This document shows, piece after piece, positions 18,482 to 26,904 of a stretch of DNA of 64,000 bases. The notes below the pieces were generated by a model. The model had not been told where the DNA came from. It saw nothing but the letters and a program-made list of their open reading frames with translations, and searched no databases. The stretch lies in NCBI RefSeq assembly GCF_019511525.1, contig NZ_JAEUAT010000005.1:186001-250000 (forward strand), written 5' to 3'. The DNA is from Rhizobium cauense. GTDB lineage: Bacteria > Pseudomonadota > Alphaproteobacteria > Rhizobiales > Rhizobiaceae. Both the position numbers and the translations under genes were made by a program. Each line of letters begins with the position of its first letter. Within the stretch, counting starts at the first letter, position 1.

Positions 18482-20341
18482 GTGTCGATAGTGGAAAGAA
18501 TGCCCGAAGCGCATGCCGTCAAGGCAGGTGCCAGGCTTGCAGCAGCGCCGGACGCGTCCGCTACCATTGCTCGACCGTCGACGGAACCGGTGGAGGGCGC
18601 GGGTCGCTCCGCCGCTCTGCCTTTTGCCTTCAACGGTACGATCGGACTGTTCCAGCCGGAGCGTGCGGGTGTCGCGAAGCGGCAGGCGGCCGTGCTCTTT
18701 CTCAATCCCTGGGGATTGGAGGAGATGTGCAGCCGCAAGTTCTTTCGCATTACGGCCGAGCGTTTTGCTGATATCGGTGTGCCAAGCCTGCGGTTCGACT
18801 ATCCCTCGACCGGGGACGCGCTCGACGTCGATCACGCATCTGATGGTATCGCTTCCTGGGAGCGCTCAGTCCTCGAGGCAGCGGAGCGGCTGAAAAGCCT
18901 CAGCGGATGCGACCGCATCATACTCGTTGCTCAAGGACTCGGTGCGATGCTCGCGCAACGGGTCGGAAGCCGGATCGAGGGTGTCGACGCCATCGTCATG
19001 CTTGGCCCGGTTCTCAATGGTCGCGCGTACCTGCGTGAACTCAGCGTCTGGTCCCAGTTCATCAATCATCACCTTGGCGTAAGTGACGATCACGCGCCGC
19101 AAGGCAAGGCGACGATCGCAGGTCTTGTGATGCCGGCGGAAATCGCAGTGGAACTCGCCAAACTCAAAATCGCCACACCGGAAGCCACAGCCGCAGCGCG
19201 CTACCTTATCCTGGAGCGACCTGCTCGTTCCGATGACACGACCTTTGCCGATAGTCTGCGGGCTCTCGGAGCCTTCGTGGAGCAACAAGCGTTCGAGGGA
19301 TATGACGCGCTCGTCACCGATCCCCTGTTTTCGACGATGCCGATGGAGACCGTGAGTTTCCTCGCCGAGTGGATGGACGCCAACACATCCGCGGCTCCTA
19401 TCTCTGTTCGTCCTGCGAGCCGAGTGACGTCCGAGCCGCTCACCGGGGACGGATTCGAGGAACTGCCGGTCCGTTTCGGAGACTATAACCATCTGGTTGG
19501 TGTCGTCTGCCGACCGCTCGGTGAGCCTACCGGAAACTCAGTCCTCTTTCTGGCGACGGCCTATGACCGTCATTGCGGGTGGGGGCGAGCGATCGTCGAG
19601 ATGGCACGCAATCTCGCGCGAGAGGGTATCGCCTCGCTGCGCTTTGACTCGGCAAATGCCGGAGACAGTCCACCGCGCCCTGGTGCGCCTGAGCAGATAC
19701 TGTATTCCCCGGTGCAGTACGAGGACGCGCGGTGCGCGATCGATCTCCTCGAGCGCTTTGCACGCCGCCCGATCATGGTGGCAGGGCGCTGCAGCGGCGG
19801 CTATCTTGCCTTTCGTGCCGTCGTCGCTGACGAGCGTTTGCGCGCCGCCGTGTCGATCAATCCCTTCGTTTACTACTGGGACCCCAAGCAGGCTGTCGAG
19901 AAAAAGCACATTGTGTCGGTGCCTCGCAGCATCGAGGATTATGGGCAGCGCCTTGCGAAGGTTGACACTTTCAAGCGGCTTTTGCGGGGCGACGTCGACG
20001 TGAAGGCGGCGGCAAGAAACGTCGTTATTGCTGTTAGCAGGCGCATATCGGTCAGGATCGCTCCGCTGCTGGACCATCTGACAGGCCGACGACACACCAC
20101 GGCGGAGGTGAAGAGGTCTTTCGCTGCCCTCGAAAAGCGCAAGGTGCCGCTAACGCTCATCTATAGTGAAGGCGATGTCGGTCTCGAACACATGTATTTT
20201 CAGTTCGGTCCCGGCGGGCGCAGACTCGCGCGCTATCCGAACGTACGGCTGGTGATGTTGGGGGACGCAGATCACAACCTGACGCCGCCTGGATCGCGCA
20301 AGACGGTTTTCGATGAGATTGTGCGTCTCGCCAGATCGTAA
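18482..20341 (+). CDS. Tandem alpha/beta-hydrolase protein with altered nucleophile elbows
   Basis: 619 residues with two hydrolase-like domains. In the first, the elbow reads VAQGLGA, so the usual serine is Gly152 and the domain is probably inactive. In the second, it reads AGRCSGG, placing Cys437 where serine is usual; Asp565 (SEGD) and His598 (DADHN) complete a plausible Cys-Asp-His triad. Cys-type alpha/beta hydrolases include acyl-transferring thioesterases, fitting release of a carrier-bound product. The start is a GTG at 18482 (ATG at 18500 is an alternative). The 228-nt gap after the GH2 gene leaves operon membership open. It converges, 2 nt apart, on the next gene. Confidence 0.72.
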   Translation: MSIVERMPEAHAVKAGARLAAAPDASATIARPSTEPVEGAGRSAALPFAFNGTIGLFQPERAGVAKRQAAVLFLNPWGLEEMCSRKFFRITAERFADIGVPSLRFDYPSTGDALDVDHASDGIASWERSVLEAAERLKSLSGCDRIILVAQGLGAMLAQRVGSRIEGVDAIVMLGPVLNGRAYLRELSVWSQFINHHLGVSDDHAPQGKATIAGLVMPAEIAVELAKLKIATPEATAAARYLILERPARSDDTTFADSLRALGAFVEQQAFEGYDALVTDPLFSTMPMETVSFLAEWMDANTSAAPISVRPASRVTSEPLTGDGFEELPVRFGDYNHLVGVVCRPLGEPTGNSVLFLATAYDRHCGWGRAIVEMARNLAREGIASLRFDSANAGDSPPRPGAPEQILYSPVQYEDARCAIDLLERFARRPIMVAGRCSGGYLAFRAVVADERLRAAVSINPFVYYWDPKQAVEKKHIVSVPRSIEDYGQRLAKVDTFKRLLRGDVDVKAAARNVVIAVSRRISVRIAPLLDHLTGRRHTTAEVKRSFAALEKRKVPLTLIYSEGDVGLEHMYFQFGPGGRRLARYPNVRLVMLGDADHNLTPPGSRKTVFDEIVRLARS

Positions 20342-20343
20342 GC

Positions 20344-20580
20344 TCAAAAAGCCTTGAAGGTCAGCGTCGTCAGCGAGCGCACGATGCCGGGAATGTTGGC
20401 GATGTTGTCGTTGATGAACTTGCCGATGTCCTGCCCCTCTTCGATGTAGACCTTGAGCAGGAGATCGTAGTCGCCGCTGGTCGAATAGAGTTCCGAGACG
20501 CGCTCCGTCTGGTAGATAGCGTCGGCGACCTCATAGGTCTTGCCGGGCGCGCATTGGAGCTGAACGAAAATTGGCTTCAT
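20344..20580 (-). CDS. Lrp/AsnC ligand-binding (RAM) domain protein without DNA-binding domain
   Basis: 78 residues starting MKPIFVQLQCAPGKTYEVA and covering only the alpha/beta RAM domain (SELYSTSGDYDLLLKVYI, then IPGIVRSLTTLTFKAF). The helix-turn-helix of full Lrp proteins is absent. Such proteins form dimers or decamers, bind amino acids and may tune Lrp paralogues. AGGAAA sits before the ATG. It lies beside the LysR gene and the lysine/pipecolate enzymes, so an amino acid signal is a reasonable guess. Confidence 0.85.
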   Translation of the reverse strand: MKPIFVQLQCAPGKTYEVADAIYQTERVSELYSTSGDYDLLLKVYIEEGQDIGKFINDNIANIPGIVRSLTTLTFKAF

Positions 20581-20653
20581 CGGGAATTTCCTGCATTGAA
20601 TTCTGGTTGGCGACATAATGGTCGAAAGCGCCATGTCGGCGCAAGCTCTTCCG

Positions 20654-21544
20654 TTACACCGCCGCCTCCTCGACAATCCAGCTGCGGAATGCTTCGAGGG
20701 GCGCGTAATCGGCTCGCTCCGTCGGATAGGCTAGATAGTAACGCTCGGTACTCTCCATCTCGCGGTCGACGGCTGCAGTCAGGTCGCCTCGCTTCAGTTC
20801 GTCCTGGATGAGAAAAGTCGGCAGCAATGCAACGCCTAGGCCCGCCATTGCCGCCTGAGCGGCCGTCGCGAACTGGTCAAAGAGCATGCCGTGCACAGTC
20901 CGGAAATTCACACCGTTGCCTGCAAACCACTGTTCCCAGGCGTCCGGGCGCGTCGTGAGATGTAGCAGCGGTACCTCCAGCAGGTCTTCCGCTGCGCTGA
21001 TCGCGTGGCGACGGCGGAACTCCGGGCTGCAGGCCGGTACGGTCTTCTCCGACATCAGAAATGTCAGCTCCGCGCCGGGCCAATGCGCGTGACCGAAGTG
21101 AATTGCCGCGTCTATGGAATCGAGCCGGAAGTCAAAGGGAGAGAGTCGGGTGACAAGATTGATCGTCACCCCCGGATTGGCAGCAAGGAATCGTCCAAGC
21201 CGCGGTGCGAGCCATCGTGTTCCGAATGTCGGGAGAATAGCCAGATTGAGCGTGCCGCCGTGCGGATTGGCGCGGAGATTAAGCGACGCGCTTGAAATGC
21301 GTCGCAGTGCCTCTCGGATCTCGCGCGCATAGGCGTCGCCGGCGAGGGTCAAGCGTACAGTCTGGCGCTCGCGCACGAACAGCTCGACGCCGAGCTGTTC
21401 CTCCAGTGCCTTGATCTGACGGCTGACAGCACTCTGCGTGAGGTCGAGTTCTCGCGCGGCGGCGGTCACGCTGCCGGTGCGGGAAACGGACTCGAACGCG
21501 AGCAGCAGGGAGGTTGACGGCAGAAAACGTCGCGATGGCAGCAT
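20654..21544 (-). CDS. LysR-family transcriptional regulator (GcvA-like)
   Basis: 296 residues. The N-terminal winged helix-turn-helix (LLAFESVSRTGSVTAAAREL, then LTQSAVSRQIKALEEQLGVELF) is followed by a periplasmic-binding-fold effector domain (RANPHGGTLNLAILPTFGTRWL). It is divergent from the FAD oxidoreductase gene, with an inverted repeat in the gap, the classic arrangement for a LysR activator of a neighbouring catabolic operon. The effector is likely lysine, pipecolate or a cyclic imine, which is inference from the neighbours. Confidence 0.92.
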   Translation of the reverse strand: MLPSRRFLPSTSLLLAFESVSRTGSVTAAARELDLTQSAVSRQIKALEEQLGVELFVRERQTVRLTLAGDAYAREIREALRRISSASLNLRANPHGGTLNLAILPTFGTRWLAPRLGRFLAANPGVTINLVTRLSPFDFRLDSIDAAIHFGHAHWPGAELTFLMSEKTVPACSPEFRRRHAISAAEDLLEVPLLHLTTRPDAWEQWFAGNGVNFRTVHGMLFDQFATAAQAAMAGLGVALLPTFLIQDELKRGDLTAAVDREMESTERYYLAYPTERADYAPLEAFRSWIVEEAAV

Positions 21545-21573
21545 CTGTCATTCCGTTTCAGAATAAGCTATTT

Positions 21574-21593
21574 CCTAAATGTCGATATTTAGG
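21574..21593. promoter_or_regulatory. Inverted repeat in the LysR/oxidoreductase gap (candidate LysR site)
   Basis: CCTAAAT, 6 nt, ATTTAGG: a perfect 7-bp repeat 30 nt before the lysR ATG on the other strand and about 140 nt before the oxidoreductase start. Position and symmetry suit a LysR recall site. Confidence 0.5.
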
Positions 21594-21733
21594 GCTTCAA
21601 GCGCTTTGTAAAGTAATTCATCTGACGGAATCGGAATGAACTTGGACTGCGATCAGGCTTGCCGAATTTGCCCACGGGAAGCTGCGATCGAGAGCCTGAT
21701 CAACGATTTAACACGCAATCGCGCGGCGCTAGA

Positions 21734-23050
21734 ATGTCGCCTGCTCAATGGATGGATTTTGATCGAATGCTGAACGATCCCCGTTCCCACGGCCTTTGGG
21801 AGAAAACGGCTCCTCAGCCGCCCGTGACCTCCCCGCTGGCGGGCGCTGTAAGCGCGGACGTCGTCGTCGTAGGCGGCGGCTATACCGGCTTGTCCTCGAG
21901 CCTCCATCTGGCTGAAGCGGGCTCAAGGGTCGTGTTGCTGGAAGCCAAGGAAATCGGATTCGGCGGTGCAGGCCGTAACGTTGGCCTTATCAATGCCGGC
22001 ATGTGGGTCATGCCGGATGACCTTCCGGGCGTTCTCGGCCCCGTTTACGGCGAGCGGTTGCTCAACCTGCTGGGCAATGCACCAAGGCTGGTAATGGAGT
22101 TGATCGACAAGCATGGCATTGCCTGCGAACTCGAGCGGAACGGCACGCTTCACGTTGCCGTTGGTGAGAGCGGCCTGAAGGAGATCGAGGATCGCGCGCG
22201 CCAATGGGCAGCACGCGGTGCGCCGGTGGCACTGCTTGACGCTGGCGAGACGGCCAATCGTGTCGGCAGTAGCGCCTATACGGGATCGTTGCTCGACATG
22301 CGCGCCGGTACGCTGCAGCCGCTCGCCTATGCTCGCGGCCTTGCCCATGCGGCAGTGAAGGCGGGCGTGTCACTCCATACATCGAGCCCCGTAATAGCGA
22401 CGGAGAGAAAGGGTAGCCGCTGGACCGTCAGGACCGCAAAAGGCGAGGTGACGGCCGATTGGATCATCGTGGCGACAGATGCCTACAGCACCGGTCCGTG
22501 GGAAGCGGTGCGCAAGGAGCAGGTGCATCTGCCCTATTTCAACCTCGCCACCAGGCCGCTCAGCGACAACCTGCGCCGTTCGATCCTGGCCGGACGAGAA
22601 GGGGTCTGGGACACAAAGGAAATCTTGTCGTCCTATCGCATGGATCAGGCCGGACGACTGGTTTTCGGTAGTGTCGGTGCGCTGCGCAATACCGGCCTCG
22701 GGATCCACACGGCCTGGGCCAAGCGGTCCTTGAAGAAGCTGTTTCCGCAGCTTGGCGATGTCGAGTTCGAATGCGAGTGGTACGGCAAGATCGGGATGAC
22801 CGACAATGCCCTGCCGCGCTTCCACAAGTTCGCACCCAATGTTGTGGGCTTCTCCGGCTATAATGGTCGCGGCATTGCACCTGGCACGGTCTTTGGTCGC
22901 ACGCTTGCTCAGCTCATCCTAGGGCACACGACGGAAGCCGATCTGCCATTACCGCTTACCGCACCGTCCGAGCCGAGCTTCCGCGCGGTGAAGGAAATGT
23001 GGTACGAAGCCGGCGCCCAAGTGGCGCATTTCGCCGACGCCCGCTTCTGA
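21734..23050 (+). CDS. amaA: FAD-dependent amine oxidoreductase, probable L-pipecolate oxidase (AmaA-like)
   Basis: About 438 residues of the D-amino-acid-oxidase/glycine-oxidase superfamily. The FAD dinucleotide motif is VVVGGGYTGLSSSLHLAEAG; a C-terminal flavin-binding region reads GFSGYNGRGIAPGTVFG. AmaA oxidises L-pipecolate to the piperideine-6-carboxylate handled by AmaB. The assignment rests on the adjacent ALDH7-type and Ldh2-type genes; alone, the sequence could equally be another amine oxidase such as a gamma-glutamylputrescine oxidase. Possible starts are ATG 21734, 21752 and 21767, and none has a strong ribosome-binding site. Confidence 0.65.
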   Translation: MSPAQWMDFDRMLNDPRSHGLWEKTAPQPPVTSPLAGAVSADVVVVGGGYTGLSSSLHLAEAGSRVVLLEAKEIGFGGAGRNVGLINAGMWVMPDDLPGVLGPVYGERLLNLLGNAPRLVMELIDKHGIACELERNGTLHVAVGESGLKEIEDRARQWAARGAPVALLDAGETANRVGSSAYTGSLLDMRAGTLQPLAYARGLAHAAVKAGVSLHTSSPVIATERKGSRWTVRTAKGEVTADWIIVATDAYSTGPWEAVRKEQVHLPYFNLATRPLSDNLRRSILAGREGVWDTKEILSSYRMDQAGRLVFGSVGALRNTGLGIHTAWAKRSLKKLFPQLGDVEFECEWYGKIGMTDNALPRFHKFAPNVVGFSGYNGRGIAPGTVFGRTLAQLILGHTTEADLPLPLTAPSEPSFRAVKEMWYEAGAQVAHFADARF

Positions 23051-23067
23051 GAACCGAGGTTGAACCG

Positions 23068-24606
23068 ATGACCATCTCTGCACTTGATCTCGCTACCGAG
23101 ACGAAGAAACTGCTCACCGAGGTGGGCGTTGGTGCCGACCGTTACACCGGTGGCACGCTGCGGGTTACCTCGCCGGTTACCGGCAAGGAAATAGGCGCGC
23201 TGAGGGAGCATTCGGCAGCCGAGGCAAAGGCCGCGATCGAGGCTGCCCATACTGCCTTCCTCGAATGGCGGGCAGTTCCGGCTCCGAAGCGCGGGGAACT
23301 CGTGCGCCTTCTCGGTGAAGAACTCCGTGCTGAGAAAACGGCTCTTGGTCGACTCGTCTCGATCGAGGTTGGCAAGATCACCTCCGAGGGGCTTGGTGAA
23401 GTCCAGGAAATGATCGACATCTGTGACTTTGCCGTCGGTCTGTCCCGCCAGCTCTACGGTTTGACCATTGCCACCGAGCGCTCCGAACACCGGATGATGG
23501 AAAGCTGGCATCCGTTGGGTGTTGTCGGCATCATCTCGGCCTTTAATTTCCCGGTCGCCGTGTGGTCGTGGAATGCCGCCCTGGCGCTTGTGTGCGGCAA
23601 CTCGACGGTTTGGAAGCCGTCAGAGAAGACGCCGCTGACGGCGCTTGCCGTTCAGGCACTCTTTGAACGGGCGCTGAAGCGGTTTATTGCCGAAGGCGGG
23701 GCCGCACCTGCCAACCTGTCGACGCTGCTCATCGGCGGCCGCGATGTCGGGGAAGTCCTTGTAGACCACCCCAAGGTGCCGCTCGTCTCGGCAACCGGCT
23801 CGACGGCCATGGGTCGCGCTGTTGGCCCTCGCCTGTCGCAGCGTTTCGCGCGATCGATCCTCGAACTCGGCGGCAACAATGCCGCGATCATCTGCCCGAC
23901 GGCCGATCTTGATCTGACGCTGCGAGGCGTTGCTTTCTCGGCCATGGGTACGGCCGGTCAGCGCTGCACGACATTGCGTCGTTTGTTCGTGCATGAGAGC
24001 GTCTACGATAAGCTCGTTCCCCGTTTGCAGAAGGCTTACGGCTCAGTGTCAATCGGCAACCCGCTGGAAACGGGGACGCTCGTCGGACCGCTAATCGACA
24101 AGCAGGCCTTCAGCAACATGCAGTCCGCGCTGGAGCAGGCGAAGACTGCCGGCGGTAAGGTCACCGGCGGTGAGCGTGTCGAGAACGGTGCGGGGGACGC
24201 CTTCTACGTCCGTCCGGCGCTTGTAGAAATGCCCTCGCAGACTGGCCCCGTCGAGCATGAGACGTTTGCGCCTATCCTCTACGTGATGAAGTACACGGAC
24301 TTCGATCAGGTCCTGGAGCTTCACAATGCCGTGCCGCAGGGACTCTCCTCTTCGATCTTCACGAACGACATGCGCGAGGCCGAAACCTTCGTTTCGGCTC
24401 GCGGTTCCGATTGTGGGATCGCGAATGTCAACCTTGGTCCGTCCGGGGCCGAAATCGGTGGTGCGTTCGGCGGCGAGAAGGAAACAGGCGGCGGCCGCGA
24501 GTCCGGCTCGGATGCATGGAAAGCCTATATGCGCAGGGCCACGAATACCGTCAACTACGGCAAGACCCTGCCGCTCGCACAGGGCGTAAAGTTCGACGTC
24601 GAATGA
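23068..24606 (+). CDS. amaB: ALDH7-type aldehyde dehydrogenase, probable L-piperidine-6-carboxylate dehydrogenase (AmaB)
   Basis: 512 residues. The catalytic Cys is in GQRCTTLRRLF (Cys300), the general base in ILELGGNN (Glu266), and NAD-binding elements at SAFNFPVAVWSWNAA. The GGNNA and TTLRRL details are those of the ALDH7/antiquitin clade, which oxidises 2-aminoadipate 6-semialdehyde (in equilibrium with piperideine-6-carboxylate) to 2-aminoadipate. It follows the oxidoreductase by 17 nt. The ATG at 23068 is chosen; a longer frame overlaps the upstream gene. An intrinsic terminator lies directly downstream. Confidence 0.82.
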   Translation: MTISALDLATETKKLLTEVGVGADRYTGGTLRVTSPVTGKEIGALREHSAAEAKAAIEAAHTAFLEWRAVPAPKRGELVRLLGEELRAEKTALGRLVSIEVGKITSEGLGEVQEMIDICDFAVGLSRQLYGLTIATERSEHRMMESWHPLGVVGIISAFNFPVAVWSWNAALALVCGNSTVWKPSEKTPLTALAVQALFERALKRFIAEGGAAPANLSTLLIGGRDVGEVLVDHPKVPLVSATGSTAMGRAVGPRLSQRFARSILELGGNNAAIICPTADLDLTLRGVAFSAMGTAGQRCTTLRRLFVHESVYDKLVPRLQKAYGSVSIGNPLETGTLVGPLIDKQAFSNMQSALEQAKTAGGKVTGGERVENGAGDAFYVRPALVEMPSQTGPVEHETFAPILYVMKYTDFDQVLELHNAVPQGLSSSIFTNDMREAETFVSARGSDCGIANVNLGPSGAEIGGAFGGEKETGGGRESGSDAWKAYMRRATNTVNYGKTLPLAQGVKFDVE

Positions 24607-24629
24607 TCGTTGCCGCATTGCGGCGACAG

Positions 24630-24666
24630 GGGTGATGACATAACACGTCATCACCCTTTTCTTTTT
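24630..24666 (+). terminator. Rho-independent terminator between amaB and the Ldh2-family gene
   Basis: GGGTGATGAC, a 7-nt loop, GTCATCACCC, then TTTTCTTTTT. The 10-bp perfect stem ends only 10 nt before the next ATG. Confidence 0.92.
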
Positions 24667-24676
24667 GCAGGTCGCC

Positions 24677-25666
24677 ATGCATCTCACCCTACCTGCGGCG
24701 GAAACGCTGATTATCGAAGCCTTGACGCGCAATGATGTGGACGAGGCGAATGCGCGCTCTGTTGCCAGGGCACTTGTTGCTGCCGAAGCGGCAGGACAAG
24801 GTGGCCACGGCCTGCGCCGGGTTGAGGCCTACGCAAAGCAGGCGAAGGCAGGCAAGGTCGATGGGTTCGCTAAGCCGCAGCTGGAACGGCTGTTTCCCGC
24901 AGTCATTCGGATCGACGCCTGCCACGGCTACGCCTATCCCGCTTTCGATCTCGCGGCCTCGGTTCTTCCTGACATTGTCAGGGAGCAGGGAATCGCCTTG
25001 GCGGCAGTTCACCGTTCGCACCACGCCGGCGTGCTTGCCCTGACTGTCGAACGGTTTGCGGATATGGGGCTCGTCGCTCTGATGGTTGCCAACGCCACGG
25101 CGTCGATGGCCGCCTGGGGTGGGCGCAAGCCCGTCTTTGGAACGAATCCCATCGCCTTTGCCGCGCCGATCCCGGAAGCCGACCCCCTCGTCATTGATCT
25201 TGCGCTCTCTCGAGTCGCCCGCGGCAAGGTGATGGCCGCGCGTCAAAAGGGTGTGGATATTCCAGCGGATTGGGCTTTTGACCGGAACGGTCAGCCGACG
25301 ACGGATGCGGTTGCGGCACTCGAGGGGACGATGGCTCCGTCCGGAGAAGCCAAGGGCGCAGCGCTGGCGATGATGGTCGAATTTCTCGCGGGTGCGCTGA
25401 CGGGGGCCAATTTCTCCTTCGAGTCCTCCTCGCTTTTCGACGACAAGGGGTCGGCGCCCGGTCTTGGGCAGATGCTTGTTGTCATCAATCCGATCGCTAG
25501 CGGTGGGCGCGGCGTGGCCGAGCGATTGGCCATGCTGGCGGACGAGATCTCGTCCGACCCCGGTGTTCGACTGCCGGGACGCCGCGGCCAGACGGCGCGA
25601 AGACAGGCGCTGGAGACGGGTATCGATGTCGAGGACGAAGTCATCGCCACGATCCGTCAGCTCTAG
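24677..25666 (+). CDS. dpkA: Ldh2/malate dehydrogenase-family reductase, probable piperideine-2-carboxylate reductase (DpkA)
   Basis: 329 residues of the Ldh2 superfamily. Family motifs include the N-terminal AAGQGGHGLRRVEAYAKQ, HHAGVLALTVERFADMGL, and FGTNPIAFAAP. In Pseudomonas DpkA reduces the cyclic imine from D-lysine to L-pipecolate with NADPH. The two preceding genes carry out the following steps, so the three give a D-lysine to 2-aminoadipate route. Alone the sequence does not separate this from ureidoglycolate or lactate dehydrogenases. The ATG at 24677 is preferred over the TTG at 24665. The stop overlaps an Irr-type palindrome serving the next operon. Confidence 0.7.
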   Translation: MHLTLPAAETLIIEALTRNDVDEANARSVARALVAAEAAGQGGHGLRRVEAYAKQAKAGKVDGFAKPQLERLFPAVIRIDACHGYAYPAFDLAASVLPDIVREQGIALAAVHRSHHAGVLALTVERFADMGLVALMVANATASMAAWGGRKPVFGTNPIAFAAPIPEADPLVIDLALSRVARGKVMAARQKGVDIPADWAFDRNGQPTTDAVAALEGTMAPSGEAKGAALAMMVEFLAGALTGANFSFESSSLFDDKGSAPGLGQMLVVINPIASGGRGVAERLAMLADEISSDPGVRLPGRRGQTARRQALETGIDVEDEVIATIRQL

Positions 25667-25678
25667 AATAATTCTAAA
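25662..25678 (+). promoter_or_regulatory. Irr-type iron control element (ICE box)
   Basis: Reads TCTAGAA-TAA-TTCTAAA, one base off the TTTAGAA-N3-TTCTAAA symmetric motif used by the rhizobial iron regulator Irr; the core TAGAAT-A-ATTCTA is a perfect palindrome. It overlaps the stop codon of the upstream gene and lies about 125 nt before the iron-transporter binding protein. Confidence 0.68.
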
Positions 25679-25801
25679 GTTGATGAATGTTTTCAAGCAT
25701 TTGTGATGCACGGGACGTCACTGAAACTTGAAATGCCAAATCAACAAAAATATACGAGCTCATCATCCTTGGATCTCGGGTGAAACACCATGGAGGCCTT
25801 C

Positions 25802-26830
25802 ATGAAAACTTCCCTCAATCACCTTTCAGGCACGTTCGCGCTCGTTGCATCGCTCGTTGCCGCAACTTCGCTCACCACCGGCAGTGCCGTGGCGCAGGAA
25901 TCCGATGGCATTGTCGTCTACAATGCACAGCACGAGAGCCTCGGACGCGAGTGGATCGATGCATTCACCAAGGCGACAGGCATCAAGGTAACCATGCGCC
26001 AGGGCAGCGATATGCAGCTGGCCAACCAGATTGTTCAGGAAGGCGACGCGTCGCCGGCTGATGTTTTCCTGACCGAGAACTCTCCGGCCATGACGCTGGT
26101 CGATGCTGCTGGCCTCTTTGCGCCGGTTGACAAGGCGACCCTGGACCAGGTTCCCGAGCAATATCGTCCGTCCGATGGCATGTGGACCGGCATTGCCGCC
26201 CGTTCGACGGTCTTTGCTTATGACAAGACGAAGCTGACTGAAGACAAGCTGCCGAAGTCGCTGCTTGACCTCGCGGATCCGGCTTGGAAGGGTCGCTGGG
26301 GTGCTTCGCCTGCCGGCGCTGACTTCCAGGCAATCGTCAGCGCGCTTCTTGAGCTCAAGGGCGAGGAAGCAACCGCCGCATGGCTGAAGGCGCTCAAGGA
26401 AAACTCTACGCCATACAAGGGCAACAGCGTCGCGATGAAGGCTGTCAATGCCGGCGAAGTCGAGGGTGCGGTGATCTACCACTACTACTGGTTCGGCGAT
26501 CAGGCGAAGACCGGTGAAAACAGCAAGAACGTTGCGCTACACTACTTCAAGAACCAGGATCCAGGTGCATTCGTCAGCATCTCCGGTGGCGGTATCTTGA
26601 AGTCGAGCCAGCATACCAAGGAAGCTCAGGAGTTCTTGAAGTTTGTCACCGGCAAGCCCGGTCAGGATATCCTCAAGAACGGAACGTCCTATGAGTATGC
26701 CATTGGCAAGGACGCAGCGTCGAACGACAAGCTCGTTCCGCTGACCGATCTCGACGCGCCAAAGGTCGATGCGGCCAAATTGAACAGCAAGAAGGTGACC
26801 GAACTGATGACTGCGGCTGGCATCATCTAA
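25802..26830 (+). CDS. fbpA: Fe(III) ABC transporter, periplasmic binding protein
   Basis: 342 residues with a Sec signal peptide ending near SAVAQE. The mature part opens DGIVVYNAQHESLGREW, and a tyrosine-rich segment (AVIYHYYWFGDQ) supplies the iron-coordinating tyrosines typical of FbpA/FutA proteins. GGAGG precedes the ATG at 25802, and an in-frame codon at 25790 is ignored for that reason. It is first of a three-gene import system (binding protein, fused permease, ATPase). An Irr-type box upstream supports iron as the substrate. An intercistronic hairpin follows. Confidence 0.9.
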   Translation: MKTSLNHLSGTFALVASLVAATSLTTGSAVAQESDGIVVYNAQHESLGREWIDAFTKATGIKVTMRQGSDMQLANQIVQEGDASPADVFLTENSPAMTLVDAAGLFAPVDKATLDQVPEQYRPSDGMWTGIAARSTVFAYDKTKLTEDKLPKSLLDLADPAWKGRWGASPAGADFQAIVSALLELKGEEATAAWLKALKENSTPYKGNSVAMKAVNAGEVEGAVIYHYYWFGDQAKTGENSKNVALHYFKNQDPGAFVSISGGGILKSSQHTKEAQEFLKFVTGKPGQDILKNGTSYEYAIGKDAASNDKLVPLTDLDAPKVDAAKLNSKKVTELMTAAGII

Positions 26831-26904
26831 CCTCTCTGTTACAGGCCTTTGCGGGCCAAAACTGTTGCTTTTGGCTCAAGAAAAACGTAGGGCATGACGA
26901 AATC

